Notes under the pieces: generated by a model
The model's input: the letters and a program-made list of their open reading frames with translations, nothing else
Database searches by the model: none
What the model was told of the DNA's origin: nothing
Assembly: GCF_000799465.1 (NCBI RefSeq)
Contig: NZ_JUGU01000001.1
Coordinates: forward strand, 2,500,501-2,564,500
Reading direction: 5' to 3'
DNA length: 64,000 bases
Source: Psychroserpens sp. Hel_I_66
Lineage (GTDB): Bacteria; Bacteroidota; Bacteroidia; Flavobacteriales; Flavobacteriaceae
Part shown: one piece after another, positions 9,734-20,130 of the stretch
How the letters are laid out: each line of letters starts with the position of its first letter
How positions within the stretch are numbered: position 1 is the first letter of the stretch
Translations under genes and position numbers: made by a program

Positions 9734-12700
9734 ATGACACATTTCAACTTCAAGAAATGGAATACCATTTTAGGATGGTTTGCTTTTACCGTAGCATTAA
9801 TCACGTATTCTCTTACTATAGAACCAACCGTAAGTTTTTGGGATGCTGGAGAATACATCCTTACATCTTCAAAATTACAAGTTGGTCACCCACCAGGAGC
9901 GCCTCTATTTCAAATGTTGGGCGCATTTTTTTCAATGTTTGCATTAGAACCTTCACAAATTGGAGCTATGCTTAACATGATGAGTGCAGTTTCCAGTGCA
10001 TTTACTATACTTTTTATGTTTTGGACGATATCTATTTTGCTAACTAAATTAGCAAGAGTAGCTAGCCCAAAACAAGAAAACACAAACAAAATAACATACA
10101 TCCCATTATCAAAACACCAAAATATCGCAATATTGGGTAGCGCCTTAGTAGGCAGTTTAGCCTTCACATTTACAGATTCGTTTTGGTTTAATGCAGTAGA
10201 GACAGAAGTTTATGCAATGGCAACACTAATAATGGCCATATTATTTTATCTCGGTTTAAGATGGGAAAATGACATGTTGAAACCTAGAGGGCATAGATGG
10301 TTAATTTTAATTGCCTTTGTTATAGGTCTCTCTTTTGGAGTTCACTTCATGGGGTTATTGACTATACCAGCCTTAGGTTTAATCTATTATTTCAAAAATT
10401 ATAAAACCGTAACCGCACTTAACTTTATAATCGCCAATGTTGTTGCTGCAGCTATATTATTATTTATCTTCAAATTATTACTTCCAAATGCACTTAGACT
10501 TTTTAGTGCTTCGGAAATTTTCTTCGTCAACACCATTGGGCTTCCATTTAATTCTGGATCAATCATCGCTGGAGTCATAGTCGTTACCGCGTTCTATTTC
10601 GGATTAAAATACACAAGAGACAAAGGTTATAAAATTGCAAATACACTCACACTTTGCTTAATATTCATTTTTATCGGGTTTTCTTCATGGATCATGTTAC
10701 CTATTAGAGCAAATGCTAATGTGATCATTAATGAAAACAATCCTTCAAGCGCAAGAGAGTTACTGGCATATTACAACTTAGAACAATATCCAGAAACACA
10801 TTTATTTTACGGTCCATTGTTTACAGACCAATATTCTGGTTTAGATGAAAACAACCCTTACAAAGATGCCAAACCTAAATATGAAAAAGATGAAGAAAAA
10901 GGCGAATATGTAATCGTCAATGATTGGAAAAACGCCGAGCAACGCTACAACTCAAAACACGCATCTGTCTTGCCAAGAATGTGGAGTACAGAGCACGCAG
11001 AAAATTACATGATGTTCACCGGTTTGTTAGATTTTAGAATCAAACCAGAATATCAAATGGAGAATCAAGTGCGCCAGCTTGTCAACCAATTTAAAAATGA
11101 AGTAGCCCAAGGTAAAGTTGATTATGAAGATTACAATAGTTTCTTAAAACAGTTTGGAAGAGATTTTCTAATCATTGAAAAACCATCAATTGCAGACAAC
11201 CTTTATTACATGCTAGATTATCAATTAGGCTACATGTATTGGAGGTATTTTATGTGGAATTTCTCTGGAAGACAAGATGATATACAAGGAAGATATGACG
11301 ACTTACACGGTAACTGGATAAGTGGCATCGACCTTATAGACGAAGCACATTTAAACATGTCACAAGACAATTTACCAAGTGACGTGAAAAATAACAAAGC
11401 GAGAAACACCTATTACATGCTCCCTCTAATTTTGGGAATAATTGGCTTTTTGTTTCTATTGGGTCGCGATCCTAAACGGTTTTGGGTATTGCTGGTGTTT
11501 TTCCTATTTACAGGACTTGCCATTCAATTTTACACCAATGTAAGACCATTTGAGCCTCGTGAGAGAGACTACTCTGTCGTAGGTTCATTCTACGTATTTG
11601 CCATATGGATAGGCTTTGGTGTATATGCTATTTTTGATTTACTTCGGAAATATACCAGCTCCAAGTTCCTAGCTCCAGCAATAACAATTGTCTGTTTATT
11701 ATTAGTGCCAGGAATTTTAGCTGCGGAAAACTGGGACGATCATGACAGATCAGAGAAATATACCGCACAAGCCATGGCTCGAAAATATCTAGAGTCCTGC
11801 GCTCCAAATTCCATATTATTTACAATTGGAGATAACGACAGTTTCCCACTGTGGTACCTCCAAGAAATAGAAGGAGTACGAACAGACATTAGAGTTGTAA
11901 ACACAAGTTTATTTCAAACTGACTGGTATATTGATCAAATGAAGCGTAAAGCTTACGAAAGTGACCCGATACCTTCTCAACTCACACATGATCAATATAA
12001 ATATGGTACACGTGATTATATTATGAAATATGAAATCACAAAAGACACTATGGACATCAAAGAGTTTATGAATTATATCTCTAACGACGATCCAAAGTAC
12101 AGTCTTAAATATGCAATGCAACGTCGAGGTGAAGATCCTAATGGGTATCCACCACAATTACAAAACTCTAATTATTTACCTACCTCTTTTGTTCGCATTC
12201 CAGTTGATAAAAACAATGTTTTAGAAAGCGGAATAGTAAAACAAAAAGATGCAGATAAAATAGTACCTTATATTGATATTAATATATCTGGAGGCGCACT
12301 ATACAAAAACAGATTGTTAATGCTTGATATCATTGCCAATAATGACTGGAAAAGACCTATTTATTTCACAGGTGGTGCGTTTAGCGACGACGACTATATT
12401 TGGATGAAAGACTATCTGCAATTAGATGGTTTATGCTATAAACTAGTACCTATCAAAACCTCAGTTGATAGAGCTAATCCTTTTGATATGGGACGCGTAG
12501 ACACAGATCTCATGTATGAAAAAGTCATGTCTTGGGATTGGGGAAATAGTGGTAGTGATAAAATTTACCATGATGTTGAAACACGTAAAAACGGAATCAC
12601 CTATAGAGGAAACTTAGCGAGGCTTTTAGAGCAATTAATTAATGAAGATAAACTTGATAAAGCTGAAAATATTGCAGATTTAGCTATGGAAAAAATGCCA

Positions 12701-13093
12701 GTAGATAAATTTGGTTTTTACACACTTCTTGAGCCTTATATTAGTGGCTATTACGAAATTGGAAACAAAGAGAAAGCAAGAAAACTATATACTGAAGTTT
12801 CTAGAAAATATCAAGAAAACCTAACCTATTGGAGCGAACTTTCTATTGAAAACCAAACAAGTTATTTAGATGAAATAGTTACAGATATCGAACGTTACAG
12901 AAGTTTGGTAGATATTTTAGTGATTTATAATGACAAAGATTTCGCTATTCAAGAAACAGAAAAGTTTAACAATTACCTAAAACTCTTTAAGCATTTTACT
13001 GATGAGGAAGAAGGAGAAGCAAAGCCACCAGTAAGAGAGGAAAGAGATTTCCCAAAAGATACAATAGATAAAATTTTAGGCGTTCAAGAATAA
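9734..13093 (+). CDS. DUF2723 (TMEM260-like) membrane protein O-mannosyltransferase-type glycosyltransferase
   Basis: Large inner-membrane protein of 1119 residues. The N-terminal half holds many hydrophobic helices with the family's opening pattern: TVSFWDAGEYILTSSKLQ, the PPGAPLF motif, then NAVETEVYA. This is the DUF2723 family, which contains human TMEM260, a protein O-mannosyltransferase. The acidic WDAGE segment is the likely catalytic region by analogy with GT-C enzymes. After about residue 660 the chain is extracytoplasmic, and the last 170 residues look like TPR-type helices (LDKAENIADLAMEKMP). Bacteroidota usually carry several such genes, and the bacterial substrate is unclear. It is followed after six bases by the polysaccharide deacetylase, so the two are probably co-transcribed. 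Confidence 0.88.
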   Translation: MTHFNFKKWNTILGWFAFTVALITYSLTIEPTVSFWDAGEYILTSSKLQVGHPPGAPLFQMLGAFFSMFALEPSQIGAMLNMMSAVSSAFTILFMFWTISILLTKLARVASPKQENTNKITYIPLSKHQNIAILGSALVGSLAFTFTDSFWFNAVETEVYAMATLIMAILFYLGLRWENDMLKPRGHRWLILIAFVIGLSFGVHFMGLLTIPALGLIYYFKNYKTVTALNFIIANVVAAAILLFIFKLLLPNALRLFSASEIFFVNTIGLPFNSGSIIAGVIVVTAFYFGLKYTRDKGYKIANTLTLCLIFIFIGFSSWIMLPIRANANVIINENNPSSARELLAYYNLEQYPETHLFYGPLFTDQYSGLDENNPYKDAKPKYEKDEEKGEYVIVNDWKNAEQRYNSKHASVLPRMWSTEHAENYMMFTGLLDFRIKPEYQMENQVRQLVNQFKNEVAQGKVDYEDYNSFLKQFGRDFLIIEKPSIADNLYYMLDYQLGYMYWRYFMWNFSGRQDDIQGRYDDLHGNWISGIDLIDEAHLNMSQDNLPSDVKNNKARNTYYMLPLILGIIGFLFLLGRDPKRFWVLLVFFLFTGLAIQFYTNVRPFEPRERDYSVVGSFYVFAIWIGFGVYAIFDLLRKYTSSKFLAPAITIVCLLLVPGILAAENWDDHDRSEKYTAQAMARKYLESCAPNSILFTIGDNDSFPLWYLQEIEGVRTDIRVVNTSLFQTDWYIDQMKRKAYESDPIPSQLTHDQYKYGTRDYIMKYEITKDTMDIKEFMNYISNDDPKYSLKYAMQRRGEDPNGYPPQLQNSNYLPTSFVRIPVDKNNVLESGIVKQKDADKIVPYIDINISGGALYKNRLLMLDIIANNDWKRPIYFTGGAFSDDDYIWMKDYLQLDGLCYKLVPIKTSVDRANPFDMGRVDTDLMYEKVMSWDWGNSGSDKIYHDVETRKNGITYRGNLARLLEQLINEDKLDKAENIADLAMEKMPVDKFGFYTLLEPYISGYYEIGNKEKARKLYTEVSRKYQENLTYWSELSIENQTSYLDEIVTDIERYRSLVDILVIYNDKDFAIQETEKFNNYLKLFKHFTDEEEGEAKPPVREERDFPKDTIDKILGVQE

Positions 13094-13099
13094 GAGACG

Positions 13100-13750
13100 A
13101 TGAACATAGCTCCCGTTAAAACGCCTGTAGTTGCTAAAAAAATGTTTCCAAATTATGTGTGGGATATTGCAACCACAAAAAAGGAGTTGTATTTAACCTT
13201 TGATGATGGCCCTACGCCAAACATCACCAACTTTACTTTAGAAACTTTAAAGGAGTACGATGCAAAAGCTACATTTTTTTGTATTGGATCTAATGTTGAA
13301 AAACATCCTGATATTTTTAATGGTATAATCCAAGATGGACATACCATTGGTAACCACACTCAAAACCACGTTAAAGGTTGGAAGACAAAAACTAAAGATT
13401 ATTTAGCTGAAGTTGAAAACACCCAAAATATAATAAAAACTTATTCTGAAAATACTCTAACTTCAACTACAAAGCTTTTTCGTCCGCCATATGGTCAAAT
13501 TACTCCAAAACAAGGAAGAAAACTTATTACGTTAGGTTATAAAATTATTATGTGGGATGTGATTTCTTTTGATTGGGAGCAAGAGCTTTCCGAAGTAAAA
13601 TGTTTAGAGAATGTGATTTCTAAAAGTAAGCAAGGTAGTATCATCGTTTTTCATGATAGCGTAAAAGCATCAAAAAACATGATGTATACACTTCCGAAGG
13701 TATTAGAGTTTTTTAGTAAAAAAGGTTATGTTTTTAAGTCTCTAGCTTAG
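13100..13750 (+). CDS. Polysaccharide deacetylase family protein (CE4/NodB domain)
   Basis: Metal-dependent deacetylase of N-acetylated glycans, 216 residues. The NodB motifs are complete: TFDDGPTP at about 33-40 (general base and metal Asp), GNHTQNH at about 84-90 (two metal His), and RPPYG near 129. The late motifs MWDVISFDW and IIVFHDS are also present. There is no clear signal peptide, so it may be cytoplasmic or non-classically located. It lies six bases after the DUF2723 gene, which points to a shared role in glycan or cell-surface work. Its last four bases overlap the convergent thioredoxin-like gene. Confidence 0.92.
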   Translation: MNIAPVKTPVVAKKMFPNYVWDIATTKKELYLTFDDGPTPNITNFTLETLKEYDAKATFFCIGSNVEKHPDIFNGIIQDGHTIGNHTQNHVKGWKTKTKDYLAEVENTQNIIKTYSENTLTSTTKLFRPPYGQITPKQGRKLITLGYKIIMWDVISFDWEQELSEVKCLENVISKSKQGSIIVFHDSVKASKNMMYTLPKVLEFFSKKGYVFKSLA

Positions 13751-14043
13751 AGGTATTCTTGCACAATCCCAATTAAGGTGTTGGCATCTTGCTCACCACT
13801 GTGACGCCATTTCATTTCGCCATTTTTATAAATGATAAGCGTTGGCAAACCTTTGACACGAAGTGCTTCGGCAAGTTCCTTGTTTTTATCAACGTCTATT
13901 TTAATGACTTTGGCTTTGTCTCCAAGAGCAGCAGCAACATCTCGCATTACCGGATGCATTGCGGTAGATTGTTCGTTCCATTCTGTAAAGAAATCTAACA
14001 GTACCGGAATATCTACATCTATAAGTTCCCCAAATTTTGACAT
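13747..14043 (-). CDS. Thioredoxin-fold protein lacking the CxxC active site
   Basis: A 98-residue protein with the thioredoxin frame: VLLDFFTEW, then VIKIDVDKNKELAEALRV, then the cis-proline segment GLPTLIIYKNGE. Where thioredoxin has WCGPC it has WNEQS, so both catalytic cysteines are gone and redox exchange is not possible. A binding or chaperone-like role is likely, but this is inference. TATATTTG (14083-14076) lies 32 bases upstream as a promoter core. The gene is convergent with, and overlaps by four bases, the deacetylase gene. Confidence 0.85.
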   Translation of the reverse strand: MSKFGELIDVDIPVLLDFFTEWNEQSTAMHPVMRDVAAALGDKAKVIKIDVDKNKELAEALRVKGLPTLIIYKNGEMKWRHSGEQDANTLIGIVQEYL

Positions 14044-14075
14044 ACGTTTAAAGTTTTAAATCAAACATCATAATA

Positions 14076-14083
14076 CAAATATA
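14076..14083 (-). promoter_or_regulatory. Promoter -7 element of the thioredoxin-like gene
   Basis: TATATTTG on the minus strand matches TAnnTTTG and lies 32 bases before the start codon. Confidence 0.5.
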
Positions 14084-14097
14084 ACATTTCCACGATA

Positions 14098-15324
14098 TTA
14101 TGCATTATTTGAACCCTTTTTAAGTGTAATTACAGTTACTTCGGGCCAAATACCCACTCGTCCCGGATAACCCAAGTAGCCAAAACCTCTATTTACATTG
14201 ATATATTGACCTAGTTCTTGGTACACACCTGCCCAATATTTATAACGCCATTTTACAGGACTCCATTTGATCCAACCTGGTATTTCAATTCCAAATTGCA
14301 TCCCGTGTGTGTGACCGCTTAACGTTAAGTGGTAATGGTAATCGTCATGTATGACACACTCTTCCCAATGGCTTGGGTCATGGCTCATCAAAATTTTAAA
14401 ATCGTTGGGTTGAATGTTTTCTGTAGCTTTCCTTAAATCTCCCGCTTTTTTGAAACCTCCTTTTCCCCAGTTTTCTACTCCAACTATTGCTATTCGTTGT
14501 CCGTCGCGTTCTATATACCGACTTTCATTCAATAAGATGTCGTAGCCCATTGTTTTTTGTAGCTCAATTAAATCTGCTAGGTTTTGAGCTTTAGCATCTG
14601 GTGATGGCCAATCAATATAATCGCCATAATCATGATTTCCCAAAACTGAATACACCCCATCTTTGGCTTTTAATTGGCTAAAAAGGTCTGCCCATGGTAA
14701 CATTTCAGATGTTTTATTGTTTACCAAATCTCCAGTAAACATGATAGCATCAGCTTTTTGTTCATTTATTAAATTGACTCCATATTCTATTTTTTCCCTA
14801 TTGTCAAAACTACCAGAATGGATATCACTAATTTGAGTGATGCGGTAGCCATCAAATGCCTGCGGTAAATCTTCAAAATGAAGTACGTATTCTAAAACCC
14901 TAAATCTATACTTGCCTTTGTACATCCCATATAATAAAGATGTAAAAGGAATCGCTGCAAGACCTAATGCTATTTGACTTATAAATTTACGTCGGGAGGG
15001 TAAGTAAAATGCTTCTTTAGTGACTACTTTATCATATAATCCCAAAGCAGATCTTATAATATCTTCACCCAATAATATGGGCACGAGCACAATATTTAAT
15101 GACATGAATGCCAATAAAAAACCAAAAGCATAACTCTTGGTCGGGTTGAGAACTCGTCCTTCAGCATTAATTGAAAATTGATATATAAAATTCCCAGCAA
15201 CAATAATTGCAACTCCAATAAAAATGTAATGCACCCAACTTGCTTTAGTAACCGTTTTAATGGCTTGAAAACCATAAACAGTAACTAAAATATAGATTAA
15301 AACAAAAATAATCCAACGAAGCAT
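14098..15324 (-). CDS. Membrane-anchored metallophosphoesterase (YkuE-like)
   Basis: A 408-residue protein with about four hydrophobic segments in the first 130 residues and a calcineurin-type phosphoesterase domain from about residue 155. Metal-binding motifs are present in order: ITQISDIHSGS, FTGDLVN, VLGNHDYGD, MSHDPSH and SGHTHGMQFG. Relatives include YkuE-type and UDP-2,3-diacylglucosamine hydrolase-like enzymes; the substrate cannot be read from the sequence. A TATATTTG element (15347-15340) lies 15 bases upstream. It is convergent with nothing close and stands as a single gene. Confidence 0.9.
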   Translation of the reverse strand: MLRWIIFVLIYILVTVYGFQAIKTVTKASWVHYIFIGVAIIVAGNFIYQFSINAEGRVLNPTKSYAFGFLLAFMSLNIVLVPILLGEDIIRSALGLYDKVVTKEAFYLPSRRKFISQIALGLAAIPFTSLLYGMYKGKYRFRVLEYVLHFEDLPQAFDGYRITQISDIHSGSFDNREKIEYGVNLINEQKADAIMFTGDLVNNKTSEMLPWADLFSQLKAKDGVYSVLGNHDYGDYIDWPSPDAKAQNLADLIELQKTMGYDILLNESRYIERDGQRIAIVGVENWGKGGFKKAGDLRKATENIQPNDFKILMSHDPSHWEECVIHDDYHYHLTLSGHTHGMQFGIEIPGWIKWSPVKWRYKYWAGVYQELGQYINVNRGFGYLGYPGRVGIWPEVTVITLKKGSNNA

Positions 15325-15339
15325 ACCTTAAAATTTTAC

Positions 15340-15347
15340 CAAATATA
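15340..15347 (-). promoter_or_regulatory. Promoter -7 element of the metallophosphoesterase gene
   Basis: TATATTTG on the minus strand, 15 bases before the start codon. Confidence 0.5.
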
Positions 15348-15436
15348 AGCGATTTTAAAAAGGAACTTTGACGTTAAAAAGTATTTAACGATACCTTAAG
15401 ATTTACTATCTTTTCCTTCGATTTAACGAACCTTCT

Positions 15437-18382
15437 ATGAAACATCTTCTTTGCATTACTTTAATACTTTCATTTTTAATGAGTTGTGACAAAAACAATT
15501 TTGCTGAAATCGCAAAAAAAGACAAGCCCCTTATAAATTATGTAAATCCCTTCATTGGTACAGGTGGACATGGTCACACCTATCCTGGAGCAACAATGCC
15601 TTTTGGCATGATGCAATTAAGTCCAGACACTAGATTAGACGGTTGGGACGGTTGTTCTGGCTATCATTATAGCGACGAGTATATTTACGGATTTTCCCAC
15701 ACCCACCTCAGCGGAACAGGCGTTAGTGACTATGGCGACATCCTCTTAATGCCAACAAACAACATCAATTTTAATAACGGAAGTGATAACAAACCTGGCT
15801 ACCGAGCACATTTTTCCCATGATAACGAAATGGCCCAACCCGGTTTTTACAAAGTGCATTTAGACTCTACTGAAATTGACGTTGAACTCACCGTCTCAAA
15901 ACGGAGCGGAATCCATAAATATAGTTTTCCTTCGGAAAGTGAGCAGTTCGTAATTTTAGACCTCGAGCATCGCGATCAACTCTTAGACTATAAAATTCAG
16001 AAAATAAATGACTCTACGATTTCAGGATTTAGACATTCAAAAGCCTGGGCAACAGATCAACGCTTGTTTTATACCATTCAATTTTCTAAACCTATAAAAA
16101 ATATTACTTACGAAGAAGATGGTGTTCCTATTTCAAAAAATTACAAGTTCTTAAGTAAGAAAGCAGCAATAGAATTTGACAATTCAAATAATGACGCTGT
16201 TTTTGTAAAAGTTGGTATTTCCGCAGTTGACGAAGCAGGAGCCTTAAATAACTTAAAAGAAGAAATAAATAACAAAACCTTTGAGCAAGTCAAAAAAGAA
16301 GCCCAAAATGCATGGGAAACACAATTGCATAAAATAGTTGTAGAGTCTCAAAACGATGATTACAAGACAAACTTCTACTCTGCATTATACCACACCATGT
16401 TAGCGCCAAATTTATATCAAGATATTGACGGTCGCTATCGTGGAATGGATCTAGAAATCCATCAAACCAAAGATTTTGAATACTACACCGTCTTTTCTCT
16501 TTGGGATACCTATCGCGCTGCACACCCACTCTACACTATTATTGAGCAAGAACGCACCAATGATTTCATCAATACTTTTTTAGCAAAATATGACGAAGGT
16601 GGTATTATGCCCATTTGGGATTTAAGCGCCAACTACACAGGTTGTATGATTGGATATCACGCGGTTCCTGTAATTTCTGACGCTTACATGAAAGGGATTA
16701 GAAATTATGATGCAGAAAAAGCACTGCAAGCCATGAAACATTCTGCAACCCGAGATAAATTAGGACTCAAAAGCTATAAAGAATTTGGCTTTATCCCAGT
16801 AGAGGAAGAAAGCGAATCGGTCTCTAAAACGCTCGAATATGCCTACGACGACTGGACCATTGCACAAATGGCAGATGCTATGGGCAAGAATGAAGACTAC
16901 AAATTATACACACAAAGAGCTCAATACTACAAGAATATTTACGATCCCGAAAGTCAATTTATGCGCGGGAGATTCCGCAATACCTGGTTTGCTCCATTTG
17001 ATCCTTACGAGGTGAATTTCAACTATACCGAAGCCAACTCTTGGCAATACAGTTTTTACGTACCTCAAGATGTCACAGGTTTTATGAACCTTCTCGGCGG
17101 AAAAGATAATCTAGAAGCTCAATTAGATGAATTATTTACTGCGGAAGCGGAAACATCTGGTCGTAACCAAGCAGATATTACTGGTCTAATTGGACAGTAC
17201 GCTCACGGAAACGAGCCAAGTCACCATATGGCTTACCTCTATAATTTCGTCAACAAACCACACAAGACCCAAGAAAAAGTACATCAAATTTTAACAGATT
17301 TATATACTAATGAACCTGATGGAATTTCAGGAAATGAAGATTGCGGTCAAATGAGTGCATGGTACGTTTTCTCATCTATGGGCTTTTATCCTGTAACACC
17401 AGGAAGCAATCAATACATTATTGGTACACCGTTATTTGATAGAGCAACCATCAATCTTGAAAATGGAAAACAATTTACCATAGCTACCAATAATTTAAGT
17501 GATATAAATAAATATGTTGAACATGTGTATCTCAACGGAAAAGAACTCAGTCAAACATTTATTTCTCACGAAGATATTATGGCTGGCGGAACATTAGAAT
17601 TTAAAATGACCGATAATCCAGCTGTTTGGGGAAGTCGTGAAGGTCAAGAACCAAAAACTGAAATCAACCAGCACCTCATTGTGCCCACTCCATTTATAGC
17701 AAAAGGCGATGTCGCATTTAAGGGTGAAACCGAAATTGTCTTGCAAAGTATAGACAAAGAATCGACGATTAAGTACAGTTTAGACAATGGTGATTTTAAA
17801 AGCTATAGCGAACCGTTTAAAATTTCCGAAGAAACGAGATTACGTCTATTTGCAGAAAAAAATGGGATTAAAAGTCCATTTATTGAAACCAATTTTTACA
17901 AAATAGACCCTAATCTCTCTATAAGTCTCGAAACCGAATTTGCAAATCAATACAACGCTGGAGGCAATGAAGCGTTGATTGATGGCGTTATTGGCACTCA
18001 AGATTTTAGAACTGGCACTTGGCAAGGTTATCATAATGAAGATTTAATTGCGACAGTTGATTTAGGGAGTTTAAAACCAATTAGCAACATCACTATTAAT
18101 TTTCTACAAAACCAGGGTGCGTGGATTTTTTATCCAACTCAAGTAGAACTATTACTCTCAAAAGACGGAAAATCATTTACCTCTATTGAAACAATAAACA
18201 TTGATACAGCCAAACGAAACGAGGATGTGCTCATTAGAAATATAGCTTTCAATTTTTCTTCGGAAAATTACCGTTATGTAAAAATAATAGCTAAAAAAAT
18301 GGGAGAATTACCAACTTGGCATTTGGGATATCCGCATGATGGAAGAAGTTGGATTTTTGCTGATGAGATTTCAATTAAATAA
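15437..18382 (+). CDS. GH92 alpha-mannosidase lipoprotein with chitobiase-like and F5/8-type domains
   Basis: Surface or periplasmic glycoside hydrolase of 981 residues. A lipoprotein signal ends in the lipobox LMSC (Cys17). The GH92 part (about 35-740) opens NPFIGTGGHGHTYPGATMPFG and contains DTYRAAHPLY, GNEPSHHMAYLY and GNEDCGQMSAWYVFS, all typical of these calcium-dependent exo-alpha-mannosidases acting mostly on alpha-1,2 links. After it come a chitobiase-C-terminal-like module (about 750-825) and an F5/8-type C (CBM32-like) module to the end. The next genes are a sugar permease (39 bases on) and a glycosylasparaginase, which suggests trimming of high-mannose N-glycans. Confidence 0.94.
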   Translation: MKHLLCITLILSFLMSCDKNNFAEIAKKDKPLINYVNPFIGTGGHGHTYPGATMPFGMMQLSPDTRLDGWDGCSGYHYSDEYIYGFSHTHLSGTGVSDYGDILLMPTNNINFNNGSDNKPGYRAHFSHDNEMAQPGFYKVHLDSTEIDVELTVSKRSGIHKYSFPSESEQFVILDLEHRDQLLDYKIQKINDSTISGFRHSKAWATDQRLFYTIQFSKPIKNITYEEDGVPISKNYKFLSKKAAIEFDNSNNDAVFVKVGISAVDEAGALNNLKEEINNKTFEQVKKEAQNAWETQLHKIVVESQNDDYKTNFYSALYHTMLAPNLYQDIDGRYRGMDLEIHQTKDFEYYTVFSLWDTYRAAHPLYTIIEQERTNDFINTFLAKYDEGGIMPIWDLSANYTGCMIGYHAVPVISDAYMKGIRNYDAEKALQAMKHSATRDKLGLKSYKEFGFIPVEEESESVSKTLEYAYDDWTIAQMADAMGKNEDYKLYTQRAQYYKNIYDPESQFMRGRFRNTWFAPFDPYEVNFNYTEANSWQYSFYVPQDVTGFMNLLGGKDNLEAQLDELFTAEAETSGRNQADITGLIGQYAHGNEPSHHMAYLYNFVNKPHKTQEKVHQILTDLYTNEPDGISGNEDCGQMSAWYVFSSMGFYPVTPGSNQYIIGTPLFDRATINLENGKQFTIATNNLSDINKYVEHVYLNGKELSQTFISHEDIMAGGTLEFKMTDNPAVWGSREGQEPKTEINQHLIVPTPFIAKGDVAFKGETEIVLQSIDKESTIKYSLDNGDFKSYSEPFKISEETRLRLFAEKNGIKSPFIETNFYKIDPNLSISLETEFANQYNAGGNEALIDGVIGTQDFRTGTWQGYHNEDLIATVDLGSLKPISNITINFLQNQGAWIFYPTQVELLLSKDGKSFTSIETINIDTAKRNEDVLIRNIAFNFSSENYRYVKIIAKKMGELPTWHLGYPHDGRSWIFADEISIK

Positions 18383-18421
18383 ACCTATTGTACTATATTT
18401 AGACCTCTAATTAATCAATTT

Positions 18422-20092
18422 ATGACAAATCAAAACAACAAGTCTGCATTAACAACTTTGGTGACAGTCTTTTTTTTCTGGGGATTTATAGCAGCATCAA
18501 ACGGTGTTTTTATTCCTTTTTGTAAAACGTATTTTAATATAGATCAATTTCAATCGCAATTGGTTGATTTTGCGTTTTATGGTGCTTACTATTTAGGTGC
18601 TTTATTTTTATTTATACTGTCTGGTTTCTTAAAAAAGGACATCTACAATAATTGGGGCTATAAAAATGGTATTGTATATGGATTGCTATTATCTGCCATC
18701 GGTGCCTTTGCAATGTATCCAGCAACTGCAGGTGCAGAACAAGGTCAAACAGGTGTTTTTTATTTGGTACTAATCGCCTTATTTATTGTTGGTTTAGGTT
18801 TCTCATTACAACAAACAGGAGCTAATCCTTTTGCTATTGCCTTGGGCGACCCAAAAACAGGTTCCCATCGTTTAAATTTAGCTGGAGGTGTGAACTCTTT
18901 CGGGACGACCATTGGACCAATCGTGGTTGGTTTAGTCATCTTTGGTTCTGCAACTAGAGGTACAGATGAATTGGCTACAATGATTGCCAATAATGAAATC
19001 ACTTTAGTTACCGTACAAGGGTTATATGCTGGAGTTGGTGTGTTATTTTTAATTGCAGCAGCCCTCTTTCGTTTTTCTAAAAAGTTGCCTGCGTTAAAAT
19101 CAGATACTCCTTTTGAACCTGCTAATAAAGCAAGAAATCTTCTCATCGTCCTAACTTTAGTTATTATGGGTTGCTTTGGGTATATTTTTAGCACATATTC
19201 AGGAGAAGTAATTGCCAGCGAAGAGTTAGAGCAAACCCGTTTAATACTTTTATTTATAGCCTTACTTGCAGTAGTTTCTGCTGTATTTATTGCGTATTCT
19301 AGTGCTTCAAAAAAACCAGAAGGTTGGGGAGCAATGAAATACCCGCAATTGGTTTTAGGCATGCTAGCTATTTTTACTTATGTAGGAGTAGAAGTCACTG
19401 TTGGTAGTAATCTGGGCGAATTATTAAAAAAAGCAGTCGATGGAACTGGGCTAAACGAATTAGGTTTACCAATACTCAATGATGCACAAATTGCACCTTA
19501 TGTATCCTTATACTGGGGCGGATTAATGATTGGGCGTTGGGTTGGTGCGATTGCGGTTTTTAACCCAAGTAAAGGGTTGAAAAAAGTGCTACTTATCATC
19601 GTGCCCTATATTGCCTTTGCTATCATTATTGCAGCAAATTCAATCAAATATAATTTTACTGCAGATGAAATACTATTCTTCGGAATTTGTATCGCTGTTC
19701 AAATTGTAGGATTCTTTATTGCTAAAGACAGACCAGTAAAAACACTTAAGGTTTTTAGTTTATTAGGTGTTATAGCAATGCTGATTGGCTTATTTGCCTC
19801 AGGAAACGTAGCTTTATTTGCGTTTTTATCTGGTGGTTTGTTCTGTTCAATTATGTGGCCATGTATATTCACATTAAGTATTGCTGGTTTAGGAAAATAC
19901 ACCTCTCAAGGTTCTGCCTTTTTAATTATGATGATTTTAGGCGGAGCGATCATTCCACCAGTTCAAGGTAAATTGGCAGATGTTTTTAATATTCAATCCT
20001 CTTACTGGATGGCTGTCGCTTGTTTTGTATATCTATTGTTTTATGCTTTTAGAACTAAAACAGTCTTAGACAAACAAGGTGTAACGTATTAA
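18422..20092 (+). CDS. Sugar MFS transporter, FHS (fucose permease) type
   Basis: Inner-membrane permease of 556 residues with roughly 12-14 hydrophobic segments. The start ([17 protein letters not shown]) and the segment [16 protein letters not shown] match the FHS group of sugar:H+ symporters, whose best-known member is fucose permease FucP. It is longer than FucP (about 440 residues), with an added central region. It lies between the GH92 mannosidase and the glycosylasparaginase on the same strand, so mannose, GlcNAc or a small N-glycan fragment is a plausible cargo. That assignment is inferred from context only. Confidence 0.9.
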   Translation: MTNQNNKSALTTLVTVFFFWGFIAASNGVFIPFCKTYFNIDQFQSQLVDFAFYGAYYLGALFLFILSGFLKKDIYNNWGYKNGIVYGLLLSAIGAFAMYPATAGAEQGQTGVFYLVLIALFIVGLGFSLQQTGANPFAIALGDPKTGSHRLNLAGGVNSFGTTIGPIVVGLVIFGSATRGTDELATMIANNEITLVTVQGLYAGVGVLFLIAAALFRFSKKLPALKSDTPFEPANKARNLLIVLTLVIMGCFGYIFSTYSGEVIASEELEQTRLILLFIALLAVVSAVFIAYSSASKKPEGWGAMKYPQLVLGMLAIFTYVGVEVTVGSNLGELLKKAVDGTGLNELGLPILNDAQIAPYVSLYWGGLMIGRWVGAIAVFNPSKGLKKVLLIIVPYIAFAIIIAANSIKYNFTADEILFFGICIAVQIVGFFIAKDRPVKTLKVFSLLGVIAMLIGLFASGNVALFAFLSGGLFCSIMWPCIFTLSIAGLGKYTSQGSAFLIMMILGGAIIPPVQGKLADVFNIQSSYWMAVACFVYLLFYAFRTKTVLDKQGVTY

Positions 20093-20130
20093 TTTATTGT
20101 TCCGAAGAAAAACATGAAAACCAATTCTCG

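Noticed and set aside
18760..19362. 200-codon minus-strand frame inside the sugar permease gene
   Set aside because: Shadow of a long membrane-protein frame; no recognisable domain, and the permease frame is clearly real.
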